A stretch of DNA of 14,867 nt, taken from positions 1 to 14,867 of the forward strand of contig JAICZO010000468.1 in assembly GCA_029057255.1 (NCBI GenBank). The letters run 5' to 3'. The position numbers were made by a program, and so were the translations under genes. The notes under the pieces are model-generated. The model was not told the DNA's origin. It ran no database searches and worked only from the letters and a program-made list of their open reading frames with translations. Below, one piece after another: positions 8,001-14,552 of the stretch; positions within the stretch are counted from its first letter, which is position 1; each line of letters opens with the position of its first letter. This stretch comes from Muribaculaceae bacterium. GTDB taxonomy: Bacteria; Bacteroidota; Bacteroidia; Bacteroidales; Muribaculaceae.

Positions 8001-9789
8001 CGGCATCGGCGAGGAAATTGAAGAAGGCGGCGGTGGCGGCATCGCTCCCTGGACAGCAAGCCTCAAGGCTGCATCCGCATCCGTGCCCGAGGCATGCCGC
8101 GTGATAGCCAAGGCCAAGGCTCTCGATACAAAGGATGACAAGAGCACCTTCGACGAGCCCGACAACTTCGAGTACCGCAACGCAATGTTCTACCCCGCCC
8201 TCCCCGGCACCAAGGCTGTCTACAACTACGGTCCCAACTCGCTCTATGACATGTTCAAGGCCGCTACCTGGTTCAAGGCTCCTGCCGAGGGCTTCAACGT
8301 ATCGCACGTCTACATGCCCGTGAGCATCGAGACAGCGACCAACGTCGACATCCGCATCGAAATCGTTGCCGGCTCAAGCCCCGCTGACGGAGGCGCAGTA
8401 CTCGGCAAGGGCAAGCTCCACATAGCAAGCCAGGCCAACCCGGCCACAGGCCAGTACTTCGTAGTACCTCTCGACAAGAGCGTATACCTCAACCCGGGCG
8501 AAGAGTTCTGCGTAGTAGTCACCTACCCCGCAGGCATCAAGCTCCCCTCGTACCTGGTTGCCAAAGAAGAGGCCGTAGTGACCGGACGCTACCTTGCATG
8601 GACACAGGAAGCAGACTGGTATGACGTCGGCGAGCTCTTCAACGACCAGTACGGCTCGCTCGGCTACATCATGACATGTCTCGAGACTGTCGAGGGTCAG
8701 CCCTGGATCAAACTGCTCGACACAGCCACCGAAGGCACCGTCGAGGCAGGCTCGTCCACCGATGTCAAATTCGCCATCAACGCTGCCGCCGCACGTCTCG
8801 AGAAGGACAACAAGGCCGTGCTCGTCATCAAGGGCAACGACCCCAATGCTCCGCTTATCAACTTCCCCATCGTGCTCGACAAGAACGGCTCTCCCGTGAT
8901 TGTTGCTCCCGAAGGCATCGTCTACACCAAGGAAGGCACCAAGACAACAGTCGACGTGACCGTGACCGAGCCTGACGGCGACGACTTCACCATCGAGTTC
9001 GCCGACGCTTCCGGCAACGCACGCATCACTGCTGTCGACGCCGGCAACGGCACTGCCACCGCAGGCGAGGACGGTACATATAAGGTTAGCGGCACCAAAG
9101 AACCCGTCGCCGTCAGCGTCGAAATCGCTCCCGACTACGGCTCGGCAGCCGCAGGCAACGCCTTCAACATCACCGTCACCGACGACAAGGGTCTCTATGC
9201 CGACGCCGCCGTACGCTACGACATCGAGCATGTCAACCGCGCGCCCGTGGCCGCTACAGACATCGCACCCGTGGTCATCGCCAAGGGCAACATGTCGGAA
9301 ATCATCGCTCTGTCGAGCCTGATCAGCGACCCCGACAACGACCGTCTCGAGTACACAGTCACAATGCCTCACTACCGCTTCGCCGAGGCCTACACCACAG
9401 CCGACGGCGTAATCTTCTACGGCAAGACCGCCGGCAAAGTGACAGCGACAGTCACCGCCACCGACCCCTCGGGTCTCACAGCAACTGTCGAAGTCCCCGT
9501 CGAAGTTACCCGCAATTCGGGTCTGACCGATGCAGAGGCAGCAGCCGGCATCGTCAAGGTTACTCCCAACCCCGTTGACGGCGACATCAACGTCTTCTGC
9601 GGCTTCGAGGCTGACGACGCACTGTTCACCCTCTATGACGCAGCAGGCAAGGTTATCTCGGCCAACAACACTCCCGTTGCCGCCGGCGCACCTGTGGTGA
9701 TACCCGCCGACGCTCTGGCACGAGGCATCTACATCCTCACCGTCACTACCGACGACCGCACCTACACCGTACGCATCATCAAACCCTGA
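2026..9789 (+). CDS. Giant secreted subtilisin-like (S8) serine protease with fibronectin type III, nested beta-sandwich modules and T9SS type A sorting domain
   Basis: This 2587-residue precursor begins with a signal peptide (MHKFFVWLLALGTLAG, cleavage near residue 20-23), followed by an inhibitor-like propeptide (about 24-155). The S8 catalytic domain (about 160-500) has Asp204 in AIIDGG, His259 in SHGTHVAG, oxyanion Asn368 in ASGN and Ser438 in GTSMATPH, so it should be active. A fibronectin III-like domain follows (about 508-612). Next come repeated beta-sandwich (ASH/choice-of-anchor-like) units carrying large inserts: jelly-roll-like modules at about 700-867 and 2045-2225, and FPFYGK modules around 1150 and 1591. 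Two cadherin-like domains (about 2291-2503; DPDND near 2440) precede a T9SS type A tail (2508-2587: VTPNP, then Gly-Ile-Tyr and a final IIKP). A GGGGG linker lies at 2001-2005. It is monocistronic, with its own promoter and terminator. The likely role is surface or extracellular proteolysis; the substrate is unknown. Most S8 proteases are far smaller (roughly 300-1200 residues). Confidence 0.95.
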   Translation: MHKFFVWLLALGTLAGSAAALDAREVSPSKGVVRVKLQAEMAGQVGNAPRRVASGTLSTGVSTLDRASDRIKAKGIRPMLPYNPRFAEQRAKYGLDRWYVIDFDENVSVDQARKILAGTPGVELSEAVVPMVLKEGNGNFVTTTRPPMKATAADYMFNDPQLPSQWHYRNFGNTGTAVEGADINLFEAWKTETGKSDVLVAIIDGGVDYKHEDLAANMYVNLAELNGKPGVDDDGNGYVDDIYGYNFCTNSGEVYPHSHGTHVAGTVAAVNNNGIGVAGVAGGDGTPGSGVRMISCQVFDSRAGAADGDFAAAIIYAAEMGATIAQCSWGWDAPEYYEQAVLDAIDYFTETARSDRMTGGLCIFASGNMGATGNYYPAAYDKVVAVAAMTNELAPASYSNYGEWVDVIAPGGLLDYGEAGGVLSTLPNNEYGFNEGTSMATPHVSGIAALILSKHGSKSFVNESLRTQLTTSVNDFYGFRNNSKYEGLYGSGFIDAAKALAMGDGSAPEAVADFSLDAAQDYIALEWTIPSSNDNNVHHHIIYYSESPFTAATDPGTLSSAVADTKFLSSGEKARHEITGLRPMTTYHVAITAVNRWGKPSAMSAVKSITTNAGPKMTVDATSLSLTSTASAPKASATFAIGNEDDGILKWQASKRTASFKPSTASRPSAGRVVPFAGQTGGVSVRPFSAVKSEYEAADYPVDMAYFEQIWAYIGDTDRSKPNSMAQWFRVDPDKYPDGFNLTDIKIDGMNGTKPRIEIYKGDVAISSASLLQKIQYPYFAYGYPIALNEQLHFSPGESFWIAVHFDGGQEGYPLCMAKANAGGMAAYSFMSIDGGKSWSQLSAALKGSTYEAVAEDMTWAITARSSNPDWSEVLDIAPASGTIRKGESQSVTVSADGSRMINGTYNLNLHLTSNQTENADVTVPVSYAVSGNPHDIITPKVVNFGSLLVGQSKTMTVEVYNRGYGNFTGSAWGPGIYSDKISSTSPHFAGPDHVQSGFPARTKVSFDLTYTPTESGSHTGNIVFTDKDGKTVRIVVQGVATDPAKLTLDPAVVEGGVLNVGDEAIQKSFRISNAGKYPLEFVFPRFSSETIEGQTASYHKHGYTVASTLEGYNEFAYDGNPALIGGTDISSQFSDSEHLSSAVSLGFAFPFYGKTYEKAYITSFGGITFKPNELTFRAPLTEKSQSLAGIGMIAAYGRQLLVSPDTRIEYAKADGKFVVKYSNVLALVYDNEYIPVSFHIALSSNGDIEIFYDDYNPDVVFTQGSGLFCAIVNPDMDDSVVVTSADRADFYGIEEPSAENQRFRSFRSGTAVKFEAPKPLFVKSLNVPYGIINPGESVEITATLAADASMNAGPTFNNIAIATNDPAPEYSYVKFNAEIDGAELAAEAALEESELTFGKAFRTSTVNVPVTVKNVGKREMTITEATLENGKMSTATELPIVLAAGVAKDIIVSVPTDTEGDIADALIVKTTAGDLRAEISGTVIGCPELGLSFNSVEETVESRTPLHKDLVVSNNGNETLLYSITPAPGVRLSLPENAASTTNYQYSFSGDDSNVKFEWVDIETNGLGEQRGMTYYLSHDFVAVDLPFEFPFYGKKYSKMYVYNSGFVSFTERRDDKLWPQPPAEFPAGTLFTNIIAPYWGMHSMDQTKTSGTFHYVTEDRAVVSFIEYGNSMNFGVDFQVILEKDGSFKFQYKGAFDEAVIFGIFGLAGICNADGSSSIRLPERMVTFDRAVSFSPVVESPVAPGSSETIGLDFDTNRMAGVYEQTLAISSNVPGTEKVSLPVSLTITGKSEPVWPADITVENVVGYQSTDFTNEMVMMGAMYDAPLTVSNNGTACFEITDVHVDGPTIIDEFFGDEMPVFSLFVKTDELDWITGEPTGRKVWQLFESGLMTVSVGAEPVQFSVPMMPSEIAYTIGEVNVGLTFTYMTEEGEKQHKTNVRFNITPAPAVTLDREEIRVKASSETDTFTETLKLGNEGEYKLNYTLSLDPTGIGEEIEEGGGGGIAPWTASLKAASASVPEACRVIAKAKALDTKDDKSTFDEPDNFEYRNAMFYPALPGTKAVYNYGPNSLYDMFKAATWFKAPAEGFNVSHVYMPVSIETATNVDIRIEIVAGSSPADGGAVLGKGKLHIASQANPATGQYFVVPLDKSVYLNPGEEFCVVVTYPAGIKLPSYLVAKEEAVVTGRYLAWTQEADWYDVGELFNDQYGSLGYIMTCLETVEGQPWIKLLDTATEGTVEAGSSTDVKFAINAAAARLEKDNKAVLVIKGNDPNAPLINFPIVLDKNGSPVIVAPEGIVYTKEGTKTTVDVTVTEPDGDDFTIEFADASGNARITAVDAGNGTATAGEDGTYKVSGTKEPVAVSVEIAPDYGSAAAGNAFNITVTDDKGLYADAAVRYDIEHVNRAPVAATDIAPVVIAKGNMSEIIALSSLISDPDNDRLEYTVTMPHYRFAEAYTTADGVIFYGKTAGKVTATVTATDPSGLTATVEVPVEVTRNSGLTDAEAAAGIVKVTPNPVDGDINVFCGFEADDALFTLYDAAGKVISANNTPVAAGAPVVIPADALARGIYILTVTTDDRTYTVRIIKP

Positions 9790-9812
9790 CGCTACGGTCA
9801 TCTGAACTAAAC

Positions 9813-9856
9813 GACGACCGGACCGGCACACCGCCGCTCCGGTCGTCTTTTTTTTT
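9813..9856 (+). terminator. Intrinsic terminator of the giant protease gene
   Basis: A perfect 10-bp GC-rich stem (GACGACCGGA at 9813-9822 pairing with TCCGGTCGTC at 9838-9847) closes a 15-nt loop and is followed directly by nine T residues (9848-9856). It starts 23 bp after the protease stop codon. This is a textbook Rho-independent terminator and isolates the protease gene from tcdA. Confidence 0.92.
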
Positions 9857-9857
9857 G

Positions 9858-9865
9858 TAACTTTG
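9858..9865 (+). promoter_or_regulatory. Bacteroidetes-type -7 box for tcdA
   Basis: TAACTTTG matches TAnnTTTG exactly and lies one base after the T-tract of the preceding terminator, so the terminator's T-run falls inside the promoter spacer. The predicted start (about 7 nt downstream) leaves a leader of roughly 20-25 nt, A-rich (AAGGAAAAAGAA) before the ATG at 9895. No -33 TTTG is seen at the usual spacing. Confidence 0.65.
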
Positions 9866-9894
9866 CACCGTATAAGGAAAAAGAACAGACACTC

Positions 9895-10617
9895 ATGCAC
9901 AGCGACAACGAATACTTCGGGCGCACGGCCCTGCTTGCCGGCGACAGTATGATGGAGACCCTCGCGGCCTCACGCATTATAGTCTTCGGCACCGGAGGCG
10001 TCGGCTCATGGTGTGTGGAGGCTCTTGCCCGCAGCGCCATCGGACATATCACTCTCGTCGACAGCGACACTGTGGCGCCGTCGAATATCAACCGCCAGAT
10101 GCCGGCTCTCGCCACCACTGTCGGGCGCCCCAAAGTCGATGTCATCGCCGAGCGCATAGCGGCGATAAATCCTGACGCAAAAATAAACGCTGTCTGCGGG
10201 AGATACACTCCCGAGACAGCGGATACGTTCGGTATAGAAAACTATGATTATGTCATCGACGCCATCGACTCTCTCGCCGACAAGGCCGACCTTATACTGC
10301 GCTGCACCGACCCGGCCACAGCGCCGGCACGCGGATTCTTCTCGTCGATGGGCGCGGCGCGCAAGCTCGACCCGTCGAAAATAGCGGTAGCGGAATTCTG
10401 GAAAGTCGACGGCTGCCCTCTGGCAAGGGCGCTGCGCACGCGCTTCCGCCGCTCGGGCTGCTTCCCTAAGAAGAAATTCCGCTGCGTCTACAGCCCCGAG
10501 ACTCTGCCGCACCGCGCCGAAGGGCCTCAGGGCGTCAACGGCACCTTCGCCCATGCCACAGCCATCTTCGGGCTGCGTCTTGCCGGGCTTGTCATAGAGG
10601 ACCTGTACAAAGGCTGA
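9895..10617 (+). CDS. tcdA: tRNA threonylcarbamoyladenosine dehydratase (TcdA/CsdL family)
   Basis: TcdA is an E1-like ATP-dependent enzyme that cyclises N6-threonylcarbamoyladenosine at position 37 of ANN-decoding tRNAs to ct6A. The 240-residue protein has the E1/ThiF Rossmann nucleotide-binding motif GTGGVGSW (32-39), the acidic VDSD loop (55-58) and the NINRQ signature (64-68). The C-terminal half has the CPLAR-x-x-R-x-x-R block (near residue 175-185) that separates TcdA from ThiF, MoeB and ubiquitin-type E1 proteins. Its length fits the family (about 240-270). The start is the first ATG after a short A-rich leader and a good -7 box. It is transcribed alone and its stop lies 3 bp from the stop of the converging DUF1573 gene. 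No sulfurtransferase partner genes (csdA/csdE) adjoin it. Confidence 0.93.
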   Translation: MHSDNEYFGRTALLAGDSMMETLAASRIIVFGTGGVGSWCVEALARSAIGHITLVDSDTVAPSNINRQMPALATTVGRPKVDVIAERIAAINPDAKINAVCGRYTPETADTFGIENYDYVIDAIDSLADKADLILRCTDPATAPARGFFSSMGAARKLDPSKIAVAEFWKVDGCPLARALRTRFRRSGCFPKKKFRCVYSPETLPHRAEGPQGVNGTFAHATAIFGLRLAGLVIEDLYKG

Positions 10618-10620
10618 GGG

Positions 10621-11040
10621 CTACTTACGGCTCTTTTCAGGCACGACTACGCCGGTGAGCTTGACGGTGACAGTCTCCGACTTGTCAGCGCCGTTGCGGA
10701 GGCGTATGCGCACATCCTTGCGCACCTCGCCCCTCTGACCTTTGGGGATAAAGGATACCTTCACCTTCGATGTCTTGCCGGGGCGTATGGGCGCGCGGTC
10801 ATACTTGGGTGTTGTGCAGCCGCAGTTTGCCGTGGCCGAGAGTATCGACACGGGCTGCGAGCCGGTGACCTTGATATTGAACTCGACTTTGACAGGGTCG
10901 GCGTCCTCGCTGACGGTGCCGAAGTCATAGCTTGTCTTGTCGAACTCGACGCCTACCTTCTGACCCGGCACCTTGCGCTCGGCGTGGAGCGATACCGAAG
11001 CCATCACGACGGCCACGAGTAGTAGAAGAATCTTTTTCAT
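10621..11040 (-). CDS. Small secreted DUF1573 family protein
   Basis: A 139-residue protein with an N-terminal signal peptide (MKKILLLLVAVVMASVSLHA, cleavage near residue 20) and no lipobox cysteine, followed by one Ig-like DUF1573 domain. The family hallmark is clear: a YDFGTV strand at 38-43 and ANCGCTTP at 71-78, with Cys73 and Cys75, then a proline/glycine turn (IRPGKTSKVKVSF) and closing beta strands. DUF1573 proteins are abundant in Bacteroidetes and their function is not established; the fold resembles ASH/choice-of-anchor domains, which also occur in the giant protease of this window. It is the last gene of the helicase-meaB unit, 12 bp after meaB with no promoter or terminator between, so it is probably co-transcribed. 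The envelope location seems unrelated to its cytoplasmic operon partners. Confidence 0.88.
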   Translation of the reverse strand: MKKILLLLVAVVMASVSLHAERKVPGQKVGVEFDKTSYDFGTVSEDADPVKVEFNIKVTGSQPVSILSATANCGCTTPKYDRAPIRPGKTSKVKVSFIPKGQRGEVRKDVRIRLRNGADKSETVTVKLTGVVVPEKSRK

Positions 11041-11052
11041 ACCTAATCCTGA

Positions 11053-12141
11053 TTATCTGTTGAAGTAATACCCGAGCACATCGGCCGCGGCCGCGAAGCT
11101 CGAGCGACGGTTGGCGAGCACTTCGGCCTCAGCGGCATCGAGGCGTGCCTTGACGTCGGGATTATCATAGAAATGCTTGCGGAGCTGCTCGTCGATAGTC
11201 TCGAACATCCACCACCGCGCCTGCTGGCGGCGCTTTTCGTCGAAGTAACCGTTGCCGCGCACGAAGTCGAAGTAGCGGTCGATCATCTCCCACACCTCGG
11301 GGATACCTAACTCGTAGTAACCCGAGTAAGTGAGCACTTCGGGCATCCAGCCCGATGTCGTGGGCGGGAAGAGATGCAGCGCCGAGCGGTACTGCGCCTG
11401 GGCAAGCTGTGCGGGGCCTATGTTGTCGCCGTCGGCCTTGTTGATGACTATGCCGTCGGCCATCTCCATGATGCCACGCTTGATGCCCTGCAGCTCGTCG
11501 CCTGCGCCTGCAATCTGTATCAGCAGGAAGAAGTCGACCATCGAGTGGACGGCTGTCTCGCTCTGACCGACACCGACAGTCTCGACGAAGATGTTGTTAT
11601 ATCCGGCCGCCTCGCACAGCACTATTGTCTCGCGAGTCTTGCGTGCCACGCCGCCGAGCGACCCTGCCGAAGGGGAAGGGCGGATGAATGCGTCGGGGTG
11701 CACCGAGAGCTTCTCCATGCGTGTCTTGTCGCCGAGAATCGAGCCTTTGGTGCGCTCGCTCGAGGGGTCGATGGCGAGGACGGCAAGCTTGCCGCCCTGC
11801 TTGAGCACATGCAGGCCGAAGACATCGATACTGGTGCTCTTTCCGGCACCGGGGACGCCTGTTATGCCTATGCGGCGCGAGTTGCCCGAGTGCGGCAGAC
11901 ACTTCTCGATGACTTCCTGAGCCACGGCATAGTGGTCGGGGGCAAGGCTCTCGACGAGAGTCACGGCACGGCTGAGAGTGGTGACATCGCCCTTGAGGAT
12001 GCCTTCGACAAGCTCCGATGCCGGGGGCAGAGGCTTGCGGCGGGGGCGCTTGTGCATGTAGGGATTGACGACGGGAGGCTGCGCCACGCCGCCGTTGACG
12101 GTAAGACCGATATACTTAGAGTCGTTTTCGGGATGTTCCAT
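11053..12141 (-). CDS. meaB: Methylmalonyl-CoA mutase-associated GTPase MeaB (ArgK/YgfD family)
   Basis: MeaB is a SIMIBI-class G3E GTPase that guards loading of adenosylcobalamin into methylmalonyl-CoA mutase and protects the mutase from inactivation. In Bacteroidales this enzyme serves the succinate-to-propionate route. The 362 residues show Walker A GVPGAGKS (95-102), the AIDPSS switch (123-128), RPSPSAGSLGG (154-164), the ETVGVGQSE block (187-195) and the guanine-specificity motif NKAD (234-237). The C-terminal helical dimerisation arm is complete. A 40-residue basic, proline-rich N-terminal extension is present, which I regard as usual for Bacteroidetes MeaB. It lies 15 bp after the helicase stop and 12 bp before the DUF1573 gene, so it is read as the middle gene of an operon. 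The mutase subunits are not in this window. Confidence 0.94.
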   Translation of the reverse strand: MEHPENDSKYIGLTVNGGVAQPPVVNPYMHKRPRRKPLPPASELVEGILKGDVTTLSRAVTLVESLAPDHYAVAQEVIEKCLPHSGNSRRIGITGVPGAGKSTSIDVFGLHVLKQGGKLAVLAIDPSSERTKGSILGDKTRMEKLSVHPDAFIRPSPSAGSLGGVARKTRETIVLCEAAGYNNIFVETVGVGQSETAVHSMVDFFLLIQIAGAGDELQGIKRGIMEMADGIVINKADGDNIGPAQLAQAQYRSALHLFPPTTSGWMPEVLTYSGYYELGIPEVWEMIDRYFDFVRGNGYFDEKRRQQARWWMFETIDEQLRKHFYDNPDVKARLDAAEAEVLANRRSSFAAAADVLGYYFNR

Positions 12142-12156
12142 GATATTTAGACAGCC

Positions 12157-14535
12157 TTAGCGGCCAAAAAGTTTAGCGATGTTGTTGATAAACGAGGCTA
12201 CGGCCTCTTTGCTCTCCACGGGGATGCGCAGCTCGGTGCGTCCGGTGTCGGCGTCGGTGTGCACTACCGAGTCGATGAGGCGTGCTGTCGCCTCGGGGCT
12301 GCTCAGTGTGCGCGCGAGGCTGTCGGCAAAGCCCAGGCCCTGACGGAGCAGCTCCGCGGCGTCGGGGACGCTCTGCGCCGGTGCGGCAACGCTCTCCTCC
12401 GGCTCGTCGAAGGGCAGGCGCGGATGCTCGCCGGGGGCGGCGGGCGCTTCCTCGTTCTCTGCCACAAAGGCGTCGGGCTCCTCGGGTATGATTGTCGCGA
12501 CAGCCGCCACCACCTTGTCGAGGCGGTTGTCGTCGAGGGTGACACGGTCGTCGCCACCGTCAAGTATACCGGCGAAAAGGTTGCTCTTGAAGTTGAGCGT
12601 AGAGAGCATCCTCTCCTCGATGGTGCCTGTGGCCACCATGTTGATGACCTGTATGTTGCGGTTCTGGCCTATGCGGTAGACGCGGGCTATGCGCTGCTCG
12701 AGGACGGCGGGGTTCCAGGGCAGGTCGAGGTTTATGACCAGCGACGCCGCCTGAAGGTTGAGGCCGGTGCTTCCTGCGTCGGTCGATATGAAGACCCTCT
12801 TGAGCGGGTCGTCGGTGAAATTCTCGGTCAGGGTGCGTCGCTTGGCCGCGGGCACTCCGCCATGAAGGTATTCGTATGCTATGCCGGCCTTGTCGAGCTC
12901 TTCGGCGAGAATGCGTGTCATGCGCTCCCACTGGCTGAATACGACAGCTTTCTCGTCGCCGCTCTCTATCATGGCCTGTAAGAGCTGCATGGTCTCGCCG
13001 ATCTTGGTGTCGAAGCGCGACTTCTGGTCGATGATGAATGTGCTGTCGCACACCATGCGCATCTGCCCCAGCAGCTGCAGCAGCCTCTTGCGGTCCTTCT
13101 CGCTCAGGAAGGCGCTGCGCTGCCATTTGCTGACGAGCTGCGCCACGGCGCTCTGACACTCGTCGTGTATCTGCCTCTGCTCCTTCGTGACGGGCACGTA
13201 GAGCACCTTGTCGGTGCGCTCGGGGAGCTGCACGGCGACATCGCTCTTGCGGCGGCGTATCATGACACCGGCGAGGCGCGCGCCCACTTCGTTGAGATTG
13301 CGGTAGCCGGTCACCTTGCCTGTCTCGGATGTCTCGACACAGCGGTCGATGAACTCATAGTAGGGGCCGAGGGCGTACTGGTCGACAAACTGCATGACTG
13401 AGTAGAGCTCGTCGAGCTTGTTCTCCAGCGGCGTGCCCGACAGCACGACGCAGTAGTCGGAGCCTACTCTGCGGGCGGCCTGCGATATCTGAGTGTTCCA
13501 GTTCTTGAGTCGCTGCACCTCGTCCATGATGACCATGTCGAAGTTCAGCGGGCCCATAGCCTTTATATCGTTTGCGAGGGTGTGGTAGGACACTATCTTG
13601 TAGAAGGCCTGGTCGTGGTAGAGCTCGCGCCGGTGTGTGTGCACGCCCTCGACGACGGCGACAGTCGAGCGGGTGAAGCGCTCTATCTCTTTCTTCCACT
13701 GGTATTTGAGCGACGTGGGGCATATTATCAGCACTGTGCTTATCATGTTCTGCCGTCGCAGAAACTCGGCGGCACCGAGGGCCTGCACGGTCTTGCCCAG
13801 CCCCATTTCATCGGCTATCAGCGAGCGTCCTGCCGCGAAGGCGAAGCGTATGCCCTCGAGCTGGAAGGGGTACAGCTCGGTGTCGAGCACTCCGGCGATA
13901 TCCTCGTCCTTGAGCGAGCCGATGAGATTGAGCCTGCGCCTGCGGTCGCGCTCCTCGAGGATATAGTTGAGGGCGTCGGGATAGCAGTGGAACTGCGGGT
14001 CGATCTTGCGCGCCGTCTCGATGAATGTGGGCAGGTCGGCTATCATGCCCGGCTCGGCCACAAGGTCGTCGTCGAAGTAGCGCATCGCGGCCATAGCTAT
14101 CTCTTTGGGTGCGTTGGTGCCGGGGCGCAGCCTGAGTCTTCGGCCGCCGACATAGGACATGTACAGCGATGCCCGCCTCGGCAGTGATGTCACGGGAGCC
14201 TTGCCCCTCCGCTCGAGCCATATCGACACAGCCTCGATGTGCTTGCATGTGCCGAGGCTGTTGGTGCGGAAGTCCATGCAGTCGCAGTGGTTCCACTCGC
14301 TGCCCTCACCGTGGAAAACGACGCGGTAGTTGCGGCGGCTGTGGGTGCTGCACACCGTATACTGCCCGGGCGACCAGCGGTCGGACACCTCGCTGACATT
14401 GAAGACCCCTTTTCCGGCAGCCTGCCGTCGCAGCGCTATCTGCCACTGTCGCAGCGACATACCCTCGGGGCATGACGTGGGCGACATCCCCTTGAGGAAG
14501 CCTCGCGCTGCTTTGGTTTTAGTCGTTTTAGCCAT
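12157..14535 (-). CDS. SWIM zinc-finger SNF2-family DEAD/DEAH-type helicase
   Basis: A 792-residue SNF2/Rad54-like ATPase, expected to translocate on double-stranded DNA and remodel protein-DNA complexes. An N-terminal SWIM zinc finger (CDC at about 84-86, CKH at 97-99) is followed by a spacer. The helicase core has motif I DEMGLGKT (242-249), Ia CPTSLKYQW, motif II DEVQ (338-341, a DEAH variant), motif III SGTP, motif V STDAGSTGLNLQ and motif VI QRIARVYRIGQ (614-624). A low-complexity acidic/Ala-Pro stretch (about 660-720) leads to a short C-terminal domain. I chose the ATG at 14535: a longer reading from a TTG at 14583 would begin inside the promoter box and adds 16 residues with no domain. 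It heads the unit with meaB and DUF1573. The role is probably transcription recycling or repair, but this is inferred from the family only. Confidence 0.92.
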   Translation of the reverse strand: MAKTTKTKAARGFLKGMSPTSCPEGMSLRQWQIALRRQAAGKGVFNVSEVSDRWSPGQYTVCSTHSRRNYRVVFHGEGSEWNHCDCMDFRTNSLGTCKHIEAVSIWLERRGKAPVTSLPRRASLYMSYVGGRRLRLRPGTNAPKEIAMAAMRYFDDDLVAEPGMIADLPTFIETARKIDPQFHCYPDALNYILEERDRRRRLNLIGSLKDEDIAGVLDTELYPFQLEGIRFAFAAGRSLIADEMGLGKTVQALGAAEFLRRQNMISTVLIICPTSLKYQWKKEIERFTRSTVAVVEGVHTHRRELYHDQAFYKIVSYHTLANDIKAMGPLNFDMVIMDEVQRLKNWNTQISQAARRVGSDYCVVLSGTPLENKLDELYSVMQFVDQYALGPYYEFIDRCVETSETGKVTGYRNLNEVGARLAGVMIRRRKSDVAVQLPERTDKVLYVPVTKEQRQIHDECQSAVAQLVSKWQRSAFLSEKDRKRLLQLLGQMRMVCDSTFIIDQKSRFDTKIGETMQLLQAMIESGDEKAVVFSQWERMTRILAEELDKAGIAYEYLHGGVPAAKRRTLTENFTDDPLKRVFISTDAGSTGLNLQAASLVINLDLPWNPAVLEQRIARVYRIGQNRNIQVINMVATGTIEERMLSTLNFKSNLFAGILDGGDDRVTLDDNRLDKVVAAVATIIPEEPDAFVAENEEAPAAPGEHPRLPFDEPEESVAAPAQSVPDAAELLRQGLGFADSLARTLSSPEATARLIDSVVHTDADTGRTELRIPVESKEAVASFINNIAKLFGR

Positions 14536-14552
14536 AGTCCGGATAATATATG

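Noticed and set aside
8374..9900. 508-codon open frame on the minus strand opposite the end of the protease gene, and a 367-codon one at 5446-6549
   Set aside because: Both are antisense shadows. The protease gene strongly prefers codons ending in C or G (GAC, ATC, AAG, GGC), which keeps stop codons out of the complementary frames. The translations have no signal, motif or family resemblance, and one begins across the tcdA promoter and terminator.
9895..10617. E1-like protein as part of a bacterial ubiquitin-like conjugation or CBASS operon
   Set aside because: No ubiquitin-like, E2 or JAB-peptidase gene adjoins it. Length and the CPLAR-x-x-R block match the housekeeping TcdA family.
12157..14535. 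SNF2 helicase as part of a DISARM-like or other anti-phage system
   Set aside because: No methyltransferase, nuclease, PLD-like or DUF1998-type partner is nearby. The SWIM-SNF2 architecture is a common stand-alone chromosomal gene and the downstream genes are metabolic and envelope proteins.
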